From the NCBI GenBank assembly GCA_965221205.1, contig OZ244870.1, positions 930,001 through 994,000 of the forward strand: a DNA stretch of 64,000 nt, written 5' to 3'. How positions within the stretch are numbered: position 1 is the first letter of the stretch; the number at the start of each line of letters is the position of its first letter. A program made the translations under genes and the position numbers. The notes beneath the pieces are model-generated. The model worked only from the letters and a program-made list of their open reading frames with translations, ran no database searches and was not told where the DNA came from. Of this stretch, positions 27,291 to 37,053 are shown in pieces. The DNA is from CBDFMG01 sp965221205 [NCBI: bacterium] (lineage in GTDB: Bacteria; SM23-31).

Positions 27291-29714
27291 TTACATTTTG
27301 AATTGCTTCATCGATAGAGAATTGCTCACCACCGAAATTGAACTCATTGCCATGGCCGCCGCAGCGATCATCGGATTGAGAAGAAATCCAGTTAGAGGAT
27401 AAAGTACTCCCGCAGCAACAGGAATACCTATGATATTGTAGATAAACGCAAAAAAGAGGTTTTGTTTGATTTTTTTCATAGTGTATGAACTCAAGGTGAG
27501 CGCACGGCCGACATCGATTACTTTGTCTTTGATGAGAATAATATCCCCCGTCTCGATCGCAACATCAGTACCCGATCCGAGAGCTATGCCGACATCTGCC
27601 TGAGCCAGAGCCGGTGCATCGTTGATTCCGTCACCTGCCATAGCCACAATGTGTCCCTTCTCCTGCAATTGCTTGATTACCTCCGCTTTTTCCTCAGGCA
27701 GCACTTCAGCTATAACCGTATCAATTCCAACTTCACGGGCGACCGCATTCGCAGTCAGTTTATTATCCCCCGACAGCAGGCATACATCAACACCACTGTC
27801 ACACAGTGATTTGACAGCGACAGCAGCATCGTCCTTAACGGTGTCGGCAACCGCAATAATTCCGGCTGCTTCATTGTTAACACCGAGTACCATGACGGTT
27901 TTTCCGTCAGATTCTAACCGGGAAATCTCCGAACGAAGAGCATCGGTTTTCAACGATCGCTGCTCCAGAAAATGATTACTGCCAAGCAAAACATTTTTAT
28001 CCTTATACTTTGCCTGTATTCCTCTTCCCGGAACAGCGGTAAATTCGGTGGCGGTGTCATACGTTATTCCCGACAGGTCTGCCTTTCTGGCAATCGATTC
28101 GGCCAGCGGATGCTCCGAATTGTTTTCGACAGCTGCGGCAATTTCCAACAATTCATCCCCGGTTATGCCGTTTATTGGAATCACATCAGTTACCTCGGGA
28201 TGTCCCTGCGTCAGCGTCCCGGTTTTGTCAAAAACAACTGTTGTGATTTTATGTGCCATTTCAAGCGCTTCACCATTTTTAACGAGTATTCCGTACTCTG
28301 CTCCCTTGCCAGTACCTACCATGATTGCTGTAGGCGTAGCGAGCCCAAGTGCACAGGGGCAGGCAATTATCAACACCGAAACAAAATTAACGAGTGCAAA
28401 AATCAAAGATGGTTCCGGACCAAATGTGTACCAGATAAGAAATGTCATTCCGGCGATTCCGAATACGACCGGAACAAAGATAGATGCAACTTTGTCCGCC
28501 AGCCGCTGAATCGGTGCTTTGCTTCTTTGAGCCTGTTCAACAAGTTTGATGATCTGGGCAAGCAGTGTGTCGCTTCCGACTTTCAACGCCTTAACCCGGA
28601 GAACACCGTTCTTATTGATTGTGGCGGCGATAACGGAATCACCCTCGCTTTTTTCGATCGGAATTGTTTCCCCTGTTACCATCGATTCATCTACTGTCGA
28701 ATAACCGCTCAGCACAATACCGTCCACCGGAAATTTTTGTCCGGGTTTCACAAGAACGATATCGTTAACCAGTACGTCTTCAAGTGGTACCAGCCGTTCC
28801 ATACCATCCCGTTCCACATACGCTGACTTTGCCTGAAGCCCCATAAGCTTTTTTATAGCTTCCGACGTTTTCCCTTTTGCCTGTGCTTCGAGAAATCTGC
28901 CAAATAAAATAAGCGTTATGATAACAGCAGCAGTATCGTAATAGACAACCTGCGATGCCTCGGGTATCAGTCCCGGTACAAATGTCACAATCGAACTGTA
29001 AAAATATGCCGCACTCGTTCCGACTGCAATCAGAATGTTCATGTCAGCTATGCCATATCGCAAGAGACTCCGAATTCCTCGGTAAAAACGTTTTCCGACG
29101 TAGAACTGCACCGGTGTTGTCAGAAGAAACAGGATGTATAAAACAGACTGCCGCTCAATGTCTGCAAGCAGTGGGATAAAGGTGTGAAAACTGAATAGGA
29201 GAATAAAAAAAGTTAAAATACTGCTGAATAGTAGATTGTTTTTCAGTGTATTGAATTCACGAATGTGTGCTGTTTGTTGAATATTTTCTACAAAATCGTA
29301 TTCGATAACAGTATACCCGGTATCTTCAATCGATTTTTTAATTTCTGCTCTGGTAAGAAGGTTCAGTTCGTATTTTATATATGCTGAGCTATTACGGAAT
29401 GATACCGAAACAGATTCAATACCCGGTAAGTTCTCGAGAGACCGCCGGATAACCCCTTCGCAGTGCGACGACTCCATACCGATGATTTTAAAAGTGATTT
29501 TTCCCGAAAGTGCGGGAGTATATCCGGCATCTTGAATCGCTTTGACCAGCATTGTCTGGTCAGAATCTTTCTCATCATAGCGAACTGTTGCTCTATTTGT
29601 CGCCAGATTAACATTGGCTTCTTCCACACCGGGCACATTTTTCAGCGAGTTCTCAATGGCAGAAACGCATGAAGCACAGTGCATGTCCTCTATTATAAAT
29701 TCCTGTACAGCCAT
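27291..29714 (-). CDS. copA: copper-exporting P1B-type ATPase
   Basis: An 807-residue Cu+ export pump in the inner membrane. Two N-terminal metal domains are visible. The first has MHCASC (Cys13, Cys16). The second has GMESSHC, a variant with one Cys, at about 79-85. The membrane metal site is CPC at 452-454 followed by ALGLATPTA, which is characteristic of copper pumps. The phosphorylated residue is Asp496 in DKTGTLTQG, and GDGINDAPALAQADVGIALG completes the nucleotide-binding part. It is the last gene of the copper operon, 76 bases after the CusA-like gene. It moves cytoplasmic Cu+ to the periplasm, where the CusCBA-like system can take it out of the cell. The start at 29714 lacks a strong ribosome site but fits the family N-terminus. 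Confidence 0.93.
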   Translation of the reverse strand: MAVQEFIIEDMHCASCVSAIENSLKNVPGVEEANVNLATNRATVRYDEKDSDQTMLVKAIQDAGYTPALSGKITFKIIGMESSHCEGVIRRSLENLPGIESVSVSFRNSSAYIKYELNLLTRAEIKKSIEDTGYTVIEYDFVENIQQTAHIREFNTLKNNLLFSSILTFFILLFSFHTFIPLLADIERQSVLYILFLLTTPVQFYVGKRFYRGIRSLLRYGIADMNILIAVGTSAAYFYSSIVTFVPGLIPEASQVVYYDTAAVIITLILFGRFLEAQAKGKTSEAIKKLMGLQAKSAYVERDGMERLVPLEDVLVNDIVLVKPGQKFPVDGIVLSGYSTVDESMVTGETIPIEKSEGDSVIAATINKNGVLRVKALKVGSDTLLAQIIKLVEQAQRSKAPIQRLADKVASIFVPVVFGIAGMTFLIWYTFGPEPSLIFALVNFVSVLIIACPCALGLATPTAIMVGTGKGAEYGILVKNGEALEMAHKITTVVFDKTGTLTQGHPEVTDVIPINGITGDELLEIAAAVENNSEHPLAESIARKADLSGITYDTATEFTAVPGRGIQAKYKDKNVLLGSNHFLEQRSLKTDALRSEISRLESDGKTVMVLGVNNEAAGIIAVADTVKDDAAVAVKSLCDSGVDVCLLSGDNKLTANAVAREVGIDTVIAEVLPEEKAEVIKQLQEKGHIVAMAGDGINDAPALAQADVGIALGSGTDVAIETGDIILIKDKVIDVGRALTLSSYTMKKIKQNLFFAFIYNIIGIPVAAGVLYPLTGFLLNPMIAAAAMAMSSISVVSNSLSMKQFKM

Positions 29715-29790
29715 AATGGTTTCACAGTATATCTTTTGTAGTTTCTCATATCAATATAACAAATTATTGGTGATTTTCGAACCGTATAAA

Positions 29791-32700
29791 CTATATTTTT
29801 CTCTTGTAAGCAAATTCCTTTACCAAAGTGTAGATAACGGGTATGACTATCAATGTCAGAATTGTGGATGTCACGATGCCGCCGACCATCGGTGCAGCGA
29901 TCCGTTTCCAGACTTGGGAACCTGCCCCGGTACTCCACAGAATCGGAACGAGTGCCAATAAGGTTGTTGTGACCGTCATCATTTTCGGACGGACTCTATC
30001 AACTGTTCCCGACATAACCGCCTGGTAAATATGAGAAATATTGAAATCCGTCCCTTTTTCTTTTTTCAGAGCGTCATACGCATGGTCGATATAAATAATC
30101 ATCACAATACCTGTTTCTGCTGCTAATCCTGCAAGTGCAATAAATCCGACCCACACCGCTACGCTCATGTTGTAATTGAGAAAATACATCAGCCAGATTC
30201 CACCGACGAGTGCAAAAGGGACAGAGAGCATGACAGTGAGTGATTCCCACACATTTTTAAAATTGAGATAGAGCAGTACGAAAATGATCAGCAGCGTGAT
30301 GGGAACAACAAGTTTCAGACGGTTACTCGCCCTCTTGATATATTCCCACTGTCCGCTCCAGATCAGGTTATATCCGGATGGAATTGCAACACGGGACTCG
30401 ATTATCGGCCGCGCCTGTTCAACATAGGTTCCAACGTCAATATCCCGCAGATCGATATAAACCCAGACGTTCGGGCGTGCGTTTTCACTTTTGATTACGG
30501 ATGGACCTTTTTTTATGTTGACCGACACAAGCTGTGCAAGCGGGATCTGTTCACCCCGCGGTGTCGGAATGAGCACCCGTTTTAACTTTTCCGGTGTATC
30601 ACGGAGTTCTCTCCCATACCGGAGGTTGATCGGGTACCGTTCCAGCCCTTCGACACTCTGGGAAATATTCATACCGCCGATAGCGGTCTGAATAACGTCC
30701 TGTACATCGCTGATAGAGAGGCCGTACCGGGCAATCTCATTCCGGTTTATATCGATATCAAGATAATTTCCCCCGACCGATTTTTCGGAATAAACGCTTG
30801 CTGTACCGGGAATGTTCTTTACAACGGCAGCTATTTGTTTTCCGATTTCTTCGAGAATCGCAAGATCCTTACCTGCAACTTTAATCCCAATCGGAGTCTT
30901 GATTCCCGTCGACAGCATATCGATCCGTGTCTTAATCGGCATCGTCCATGCATTGGTCAATCCAGGAAACTGGATAGCGGCATCGAGTTCCTGAATGAGT
31001 TTGTCCGGAGTCATTCCCGGACGCCACTGGTCTTCAGGTTTCAGGGTGATAATTGTCTCGATCATGCTGAGCGGTGCGGGATCAGTTGCAGTTTCAGCTC
31101 TGCCGATCTTCCCGAAAACCGTTTCTACCTCCGGAAAACTCTTAATGATTTTATCAGTTTGCTGGAGAAGCTCCCGCGCTTTTGTGATGGAGATACCCGG
31201 GTCGGTCGTCGGCATATAGAGCAGATCGCCTTCATAAAGCGGCGGCATGAATTCGGTGCCAAGTTGGTTATAGGGGATGAATGTAACAAGCAGAATTACC
31301 ATGGATGCGAGAAGCGTCGATTTCTTGAACTTGAGAACCGTTCTTATTACCGGTTTGTAGAGCCAGATTAAAACCCTGCTGATTGGATTTTTTGATTCAG
31401 GCCTGATTTTTCCCCGAATCAGAAGCCCCAGCAAAACAGGTATCAATGTGATTGCCAGAATGGAAGATGAACCCAGTGCAAAAGTCTTCGTAAATGCCAG
31501 CGGTTTAAAAAGACGCCCTTCCTGAGCCTGCAGTGTAAACACAGGAAGAAATGAAAGAGTTACAATCAATAACGAATAAAACAATGCGGGTCCGACTTCC
31601 TTTGCAGAATCGGCAATAATTTTCCAGTGCTCTTTTTTCCCGGTATCACGTTCGAGATGTTTATGAGCATTCTCGATCATAACGACTGCAGCGTCGACAA
31701 GCACACCGATTGAAATCGCTATGCCACCCAGAGACATGATATTTGCATTGATGTTTGTGTAATACATGATGAAAAAGGAAATCAGAATGCTTAACGGGAG
31801 TGAAAGAACCGCTACCAATGCACTACGGATATGGAGTAAAAAGAATAAACAGACTATCACGAGAACGATACTTTCTTCTATCAGTGTTCCGGTAAGTGTG
31901 TTGATAGCTCTGCGGATAAGATTTGTTCTGTCATACACCGGTAAAATTTCCACGCCTTCGGGCAGCCCGGTTTTTATCTCTTCGATCTTCTTTTTCACAT
32001 TGTCGATTACCGTAAGAGCGTTTTCACCATACCGCATTACAACAATCCCACCGACTGTTTCACCGATACCGTCCCGCTCTGCAAGTCCTCTCCTGATTTC
32101 CGGTCCGATGCTGACAGTCCCGAGTTGACGGAGCAAAACCGGTGTACCATTCTGGTTGACACTCACCGCGATGTTTTTCAGATCATCGATTGACTGAATA
32201 TACCCATTACCGCGAATCATGAATTCTGTTTCGGCAAGTTCCAGTAAGCGCCCGCCGACTTCGTTGTTATTCCGCTGAATCGCACGACGGACAGTACTCA
32301 AAGGCAAATCGAATGCCATAAGCTTATCGGGATCAACCTCAACCTGATATTGCTTTACAAATCCACCGATACTTGCTACTTCCGCAACACCTGGAACGGA
32401 TGCAAGCTCATACCGCAGAAACCAGTCCTGAATCGACCGGAGTTCGGCAAGGTTATGTCGGTCACTCTCAACAACATATTCAAACGCCCATCCAACACCG
32501 GTTGCGTCGGGTCCAAGCTGCGGTGTTACTCCTGCCGGCAGCCGGGTCGACACATAGTTCAGATACTCAAGGACACGGCTCCGTGCCCAGTACATATCGG
32601 TCCTATCTTCAAAAATGATATAGACAAATGAAACCCCGAAGAACGAGTATCCGCGGACAGTTTTAGCAAAAGGAACCGACAGCATTTGTGTCGTGAGCGG

Positions 32701-32901
32701 ATAAGTGATCTGGTCTTCAACGATTTCGGGAGCTTGTCCGGGATAATCTGTCAGAATGATAACCTGAACATCGCTCAAATCGGGAATCGCATCGAGAGGA
32801 ATGTTAACCGCTGAGTATATTCCGATAATTATTGCAAAAAGAGCCGCGACGATGACCAGCAGTCTGTTTTTTATGGAAGCATCGATGATTTTCTCGAGCA
32901 T
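29791..32901 (-). CDS. cusA: CusA/CzcA-type heavy-metal RND efflux pump
   Basis: A 1036-residue inner-membrane proton-driven efflux pump of the heavy-metal RND class. Family signatures begin at once: NIPLDAIPDLSDVQVIILTDYPGQAPEIVEDQITYPLTT, then VRGYSFFGVSFVYIIFEDRTD and GPDATGVGWAFEYVV. Twelve membrane helices and two large periplasmic loops are present, including SIGVLVDAAVVMIENAHK in the helix 4 region. The sequence is closer to CusA (Cu+/Ag+) than to CzcA by the neighbourhood: the CopA gene follows and the adaptor precedes with a gap of only 3 bases. It forms a tripartite complex with the adaptor (32905-34854) and the outer-membrane channel (34866-36224). Confidence 0.93.
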   Translation of the reverse strand: MLEKIIDASIKNRLLVIVAALFAIIIGIYSAVNIPLDAIPDLSDVQVIILTDYPGQAPEIVEDQITYPLTTQMLSVPFAKTVRGYSFFGVSFVYIIFEDRTDMYWARSRVLEYLNYVSTRLPAGVTPQLGPDATGVGWAFEYVVESDRHNLAELRSIQDWFLRYELASVPGVAEVASIGGFVKQYQVEVDPDKLMAFDLPLSTVRRAIQRNNNEVGGRLLELAETEFMIRGNGYIQSIDDLKNIAVSVNQNGTPVLLRQLGTVSIGPEIRRGLAERDGIGETVGGIVVMRYGENALTVIDNVKKKIEEIKTGLPEGVEILPVYDRTNLIRRAINTLTGTLIEESIVLVIVCLFFLLHIRSALVAVLSLPLSILISFFIMYYTNINANIMSLGGIAISIGVLVDAAVVMIENAHKHLERDTGKKEHWKIIADSAKEVGPALFYSLLIVTLSFLPVFTLQAQEGRLFKPLAFTKTFALGSSSILAITLIPVLLGLLIRGKIRPESKNPISRVLIWLYKPVIRTVLKFKKSTLLASMVILLVTFIPYNQLGTEFMPPLYEGDLLYMPTTDPGISITKARELLQQTDKIIKSFPEVETVFGKIGRAETATDPAPLSMIETIITLKPEDQWRPGMTPDKLIQELDAAIQFPGLTNAWTMPIKTRIDMLSTGIKTPIGIKVAGKDLAILEEIGKQIAAVVKNIPGTASVYSEKSVGGNYLDIDINRNEIARYGLSISDVQDVIQTAIGGMNISQSVEGLERYPINLRYGRELRDTPEKLKRVLIPTPRGEQIPLAQLVSVNIKKGPSVIKSENARPNVWVYIDLRDIDVGTYVEQARPIIESRVAIPSGYNLIWSGQWEYIKRASNRLKLVVPITLLIIFVLLYLNFKNVWESLTVMLSVPFALVGGIWLMYFLNYNMSVAVWVGFIALAGLAAETGIVMIIYIDHAYDALKKEKGTDFNISHIYQAVMSGTVDRVRPKMMTVTTTLLALVPILWSTGAGSQVWKRIAAPMVGGIVTSTILTLIVIPVIYTLVKEFAYKRKI

Positions 32902-32904
32902 GAT

Positions 32905-34854
32905 TTACTGTCTCCCTTGTTCGATGGAAAAATCATCGGCTGAATCAGCAGAGAGTACTTCATGGCTGCTTTCGAACGATTGTAATTCTTCAGACTGGTC
33001 ATCCATTAGTTCTTTTAGTTTCATTTCACATCGGAGACAGGTTCCACCGGATGATGAAAAAACCAGATCCTCTTCCATCGGACAGGTATGTGTTATAGCG
33101 CCACCACCGATTATCAGGACAGTTTTCTCTGTCCATGAAGCGTATTCGGTGAGCGGATTAATATCGACATTCGTAATGTCGGATATTCTGATAATTTCGC
33201 GGCCGGCAATGAGGTTTTCAGCTTTAGCCCTCTCTTCCAGTTCCATAGCGTAATGCGGCATACCGCAGCGGGGGCGGAATCTCTCTCCGTCAGAAAAGAC
33301 AAGGTCTTCTTCCATAATGCAAAAATGAGTTAAGTGCCTTTCGCCGAGAATAATCGCCGATTGATTGTCCTTTTTCTGCGGTGTTAATTCCTCATATGTG
33401 TGCTCTCTAACTTCTTCTTGCGCCGGTTGATTTGCGGATGTTTGTTCCGACAGCATTTTCATTTGTGCTTCACGCAGCCGGCTCTCCGAATCGATGAGAA
33501 ACTGTGCCGAAGTGACAACTTGTTCGCCGCCTTCTAGTCCTTCGACAATGGTATAATAGTCGTTGGACTCAATTCCGGTGACCACTTCACGCGGTTCAAA
33601 TTTTCCTCCACCGAGATCGAGAATAACAACACTCCGTTCTCCGGATTGAATGACTGAACTCAAGGGGATGATTAAATCCTCCAACTCTGATTGTGACGCA
33701 ATTTCAACATTTGCATACATATCGGGTTTCAGCAGCATATCCGGATTGTCAAATTCAAACCGGACTTTGACTGTTCTGGTTTGTGCATCAAGATAGGGAT
33801 AAATAAACGATATTGTACCGGTGAATTCTTTACCCGGATAATAAATGAGTGTCATTGTTGCCTGCTGACCGAGTTTTACCCAGGGAAGTTCGTATTCATA
33901 GATTTCCGCTAGCATCCAGACATGTGACAGGTCGGCAATTTCATACAAATGCGTATTTGGGATGATGCGTTCACCATCCGTAATCATTCTGTGTCTGACA
34001 ATGCCGCTGATAGGGGAGAACAGGGTCATATTTTTAGTGGCCTGCTGCGTATCCTTGAGGTGAGCGATCTGCTCGGGAGTAATATCCCACAACTCAAGAC
34101 GTTTCCGTGTCGATTCAAGCAGATTGTTCGATTGCTGAGCGACTTCGGAATATGCAGTTCCATCAAAATAGTCGGTGAATTTCAGTGCCTGCAGGTATTC
34201 TTCCTGTGTGGTGACGAGATCGGGACTATAAATATCGATCAGCGGATCGCCCTTGGTTACCTGCTGTCCTGTGAAGTCGACATACAATTTCTCAGCCCAT
34301 CCCGATACTTTTGTGGTGACACCCATTATGCGGGTTTCGTCATAGGCAATCCATCCGACAGCCCGAATAGTCCGAGAAAGTTGTTTCCGCTCGACCGGAA
34401 CAGATTGTACACCGATATTCTGAACGGTTACAGGATCGATCGATACCTGGCCGGGTACAGCGCTGCTGGTAATATTTTTTCTCACAAGGTTCATGTTGCA
34501 AATTGGACATATTCCCGGCTCGGTTTCATGGACGTTCGGATGCATTCCGCAGGTATAGTAATAATCGACACCGGCAACGCCTTCGAGATTGAGTTGAGAT
34601 GGAGCCTGAGTTCCGGGAAGTTCATCTTCATACACCGGGACGAGGTCCATACCCATCGGTGACTTTCCGGGATTTTCAGATACATAGGTCGGGTCCATCG
34701 GTGCGACCCAGTAAACAACCGTCCGTCCGTCCGTAGCCGTAACATTTTTACCGAATACTCTATTCCACACGTCATACCGGTTGATAACCCACTGGCCGGA
34801 TAACGCGAGGACCAATAATAGTATCCACGTTGAATTACTCAGTTTAGGCATCAT
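32905..34854 (-). CDS. cusB: CusB-like periplasmic adaptor with four metal-binding motifs
   Basis: A 649-residue membrane-fusion protein linking the RND pump to the outer-membrane channel. After the N-terminal anchor come two heavy-metal-binding motifs: VAPMDPTYVSENPGKSPMGMDLVP (near residues 50-73) and TCGMHPNVHETEPGICPICNMNLV (near 101-124). The lipoyl-type, helical-hairpin and beta-barrel parts follow (SGWAEKLYVDFTGQQVTKGDPL ... LFSPISGIVRHRMITDGERI ... MLLKPDMYANVEI). Unusually, the roughly 150-residue C-terminal extension adds two more Cys/Met/His motifs, HFCIMEEDLVF-x9-CGMPH and HTCPMEEDLVF-x6-CLRCEMKL. Typical CusB-like proteins are 400-550 residues, so the tail is an add-on, perhaps a metal-loading site. 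It sits 11 bases after the channel gene and 3 before the pump gene. Confidence 0.92.
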   Translation of the reverse strand: MMPKLSNSTWILLLVLALSGQWVINRYDVWNRVFGKNVTATDGRTVVYWVAPMDPTYVSENPGKSPMGMDLVPVYEDELPGTQAPSQLNLEGVAGVDYYYTCGMHPNVHETEPGICPICNMNLVRKNITSSAVPGQVSIDPVTVQNIGVQSVPVERKQLSRTIRAVGWIAYDETRIMGVTTKVSGWAEKLYVDFTGQQVTKGDPLIDIYSPDLVTTQEEYLQALKFTDYFDGTAYSEVAQQSNNLLESTRKRLELWDITPEQIAHLKDTQQATKNMTLFSPISGIVRHRMITDGERIIPNTHLYEIADLSHVWMLAEIYEYELPWVKLGQQATMTLIYYPGKEFTGTISFIYPYLDAQTRTVKVRFEFDNPDMLLKPDMYANVEIASQSELEDLIIPLSSVIQSGERSVVILDLGGGKFEPREVVTGIESNDYYTIVEGLEGGEQVVTSAQFLIDSESRLREAQMKMLSEQTSANQPAQEEVREHTYEELTPQKKDNQSAIILGERHLTHFCIMEEDLVFSDGERFRPRCGMPHYAMELEERAKAENLIAGREIIRISDITNVDINPLTEYASWTEKTVLIIGGGAITHTCPMEEDLVFSSSGGTCLRCEMKLKELMDDQSEELQSFESSHEVLSADSADDFSIEQGRQ

Positions 34855-34865
34855 AAATCATTCCT

Positions 34866-36224
34866 TTAATTATTTGATATCTCTTGTGTAAATAGCCGCC
34901 CTATTATGTAATCCAGATCGGCGGTGCTCTTTTTGTACTCGGTTAAGAGTCGGTAATAATCTAGCTCAAAAGTGAAGAGCGTTATCTGGTTGTTCAACAG
35001 AGTCAGGAAGTCAACCTTATTGACCTGGTAACCAGATACTGCCGAATTCAATGCCTGCGCCGCCTGCGGTATAATGACCTCATGGAAAAGTTTTAACCGC
35101 TCATCGGTCTCTTCAAGTTTCTCAACAAGTACTGCGACTTTTGCATGAATCGTATTTTTCGATTCTTCATATGCATCTTCTGCTGCACGGAGGTCCGCAA
35201 GCGTTTCTTCAACATTTTTATCCTGTTTTCTGCTCTGCCAGAGGGGCAGTTTTACAGTAACATGGGCTGAAAAGAAATCCCTCCGGGTCTGCCGCTGGCC
35301 ATATGTTACATCGAGAGTTATATCGGGCCAATACTGTTTTCCCGCAAGAGCCGAAACAGTTTCCCTCCGCTGAATTTCTGCTTTTCCGATCATGAGCATA
35401 TGATAGTTTACTGCAGCGGTTTGTTGAAGCGAGAGGACGTCAAGCTCAACAGCCTGATGGGACTGCTCTTCTACAGGGCCAAGATTCGTACCAACCGGTC
35501 TGTTCAACAGTGCATTTAATTGAGCAGTAACTGCTTTACGGTCCCTTCGAAGCACTATCAGCTTATCGAGGAGTTTACTCATCTCAACATGAGCTTTCAA
35601 CACATCTTGCTGCAGCCCTCTGCCAACCTCATATTTCTTCGAGGCGATGGTAATAAAATCATTCAATATCTGATTGTTCTTTAATGTGATTGAAATAGAT
35701 TTATCGATAAGATAAATGTCATAAAAAGCCTGTGAGACGTTTTTGACAATGTTGTTCTTAGAATCCTTAACCCTATGATCGGATATTTCCGACTCTTTAG
35801 ACGCTATCTGCTCTTTCAGAGTTGATATACCTGGGAATGGAATTGTCTGATTGAGCGATATCTGCTTTTGCGTCATGGGCTCAATCGTAAAATCTGTCCT
35901 GGAGATTGGAAAGTTCGCAATGTTCAGACTCAAACTTGGATCGGGCCATGCACCAGCTTGCGGTATTCGCAATTTTGAGGATTCCAATTGCTGCTCGATA
36001 GAGCGTAAACCAGGATTATTGAGCAGTGCTTCGCTGATAAGGTTACGCAAAGGTACGCCTTCTTCGTTATTGGTTTCCTTCAATCTATCACCGATGTGTG
36101 AATCCGCCAATAAAATCTTTGAGTGCACGGTAACTATGCCTTGCTGTTGAAAAGCATGCCCGTCCCGGATTGAAATTGCAAGAATAAGAAAAAAAACGGT
36201 TACAAACAATGTTTTTGATCGCAT
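34866..36224 (-). CDS. TolC-family outer-membrane efflux protein (CusC-like)
   Basis: A 452-residue outer-membrane channel subunit of the TolC family. After the signal peptide (LFVTVFFLILAISIRDGHA) the protein contains the two repeated helical halves. One begins LRNLISEALLNNPGLRSIEQQLESSKLRIPQAGAWPDPSLSL and the other AAVNYHMLMIGKAEIQRRETVSALAGKQYWPDITLDVTYG. Long amphipathic helices follow each. The PDPSL and WPDI turns are typical of heavy-metal TolC proteins. It trimerises in the outer membrane and docks to the adaptor coded 11 bases downstream. It lies 145 bases after the Cys-rich protein gene. Confidence 0.9.
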   Translation of the reverse strand: MRSKTLFVTVFFLILAISIRDGHAFQQQGIVTVHSKILLADSHIGDRLKETNNEEGVPLRNLISEALLNNPGLRSIEQQLESSKLRIPQAGAWPDPSLSLNIANFPISRTDFTIEPMTQKQISLNQTIPFPGISTLKEQIASKESEISDHRVKDSKNNIVKNVSQAFYDIYLIDKSISITLKNNQILNDFITIASKKYEVGRGLQQDVLKAHVEMSKLLDKLIVLRRDRKAVTAQLNALLNRPVGTNLGPVEEQSHQAVELDVLSLQQTAAVNYHMLMIGKAEIQRRETVSALAGKQYWPDITLDVTYGQRQTRRDFFSAHVTVKLPLWQSRKQDKNVEETLADLRAAEDAYEESKNTIHAKVAVLVEKLEETDERLKLFHEVIIPQAAQALNSAVSGYQVNKVDFLTLLNNQITLFTFELDYYRLLTEYKKSTADLDYIIGRLFTQEISNN

Positions 36225-36369
36225 TGTATCTGTTCCTGAATATTACTGGTGAATACTGGTTTCAACCGGAATATACACTATCAATACTCGAGCAGAGTAA
36301 ATGAAAAAACATTACTCCCGTACTTTTGTAGATAGATATAATGGTGTAATAATAGAAAAAGGATGCTGC

Positions 36370-36846
36370 CTAAATCAGAAACGCAGCATTAAGGAGAAAA
36401 TATGGTGGTTGAGATGTCTGTGTATTGTGAAAAACAGACGAATGTGTGATGTGCTGTTGAAAATCTTCATGCTGATAGGACGCTGATGAAACAGCAAATA
36501 TCGTTTTTGCGGAATGGTACGTTTCAGTCCTGACAAGGGGTTGATCAACATTGTCAGTATCGGAGATAGTGCTCAGTGATACGCAGCAGCATGAACCGTC
36601 GTTAGTATAGTGGACTGTTGTAGAAAAATCGATCGGTTCTGTGTGCGGTTCGACGCAGCATGAATCTCCAGCGGGTTCGGGTTCCTCCATCGGAATATCC
36701 GCGCAGTGCCCGGCCGATTCGCTGAATTCCAAATGATCGCTGCAGGCATTGTCGCTCACTTCACAGAGACAAACAGCAAATGCAAATCCGAAGCTTGCAA
36801 AACAGAGGACGAGAAAAACCGCTATTATTTTTTTCGATGTTTTCAT
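36370..36846 (-). CDS. secreted Cys/His-rich protein, first gene of copper operon
   Basis: A 158-residue exported protein I do not recognise. The signal peptide (KKIIAVFLVLCFASFGFAFA) is followed by a Cys-rich mature part: VCLCEVSDNACSDH, GHCADIP, DSCCVEPH and GSCCCVS, ten Cys in about 75 residues, plus several His. The last third is Ser/Thr/His-rich (YQHEDFQQHITHSSVFH). The order with the CusC-, CusB- and CusA-like and CopA genes, all on the minus strand, suggests that it binds Cu+/Ag+ in the periplasm as a sponge or carrier. A CC/CCC pattern is also seen in small copper-resistance proteins such as the DUF2946 group, but the match is only in style. No metal-responsive regulator or operator is visible upstream. 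Confidence 0.75.
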   Translation of the reverse strand: MKTSKKIIAVFLVLCFASFGFAFAVCLCEVSDNACSDHLEFSESAGHCADIPMEEPEPAGDSCCVEPHTEPIDFSTTVHYTNDGSCCCVSLSTISDTDNVDQPLVRTETYHSAKTIFAVSSASYQHEDFQQHITHSSVFHNTQTSQPPYFLLNAAFLI

Positions 36847-37053
36847 TTATTTACTATTGTAAAACAATTTCGAACACAAAAAAACTACAATAACCGTGTC
36901 ATTGTAAAAAATCGGCACATCGTATGCATAACTACAGGTTAGATGCCCCAAAATGTAAAAGGTTATAATGAAATTTGCAAGAACAATTATTATAAATAAG
37001 AATTTGTCTAAGTTTTCTTCATTGATTGTTCACTGGTCTGGTTTAGTTCCCGG

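Noticed and set aside
36847-37053. CueR- or CsoR-type operator ahead of the copper operon
   Set aside because: No ACCTTCC-type dyad or GC-rich palindrome is visible; the region is plain AT-rich sequence.
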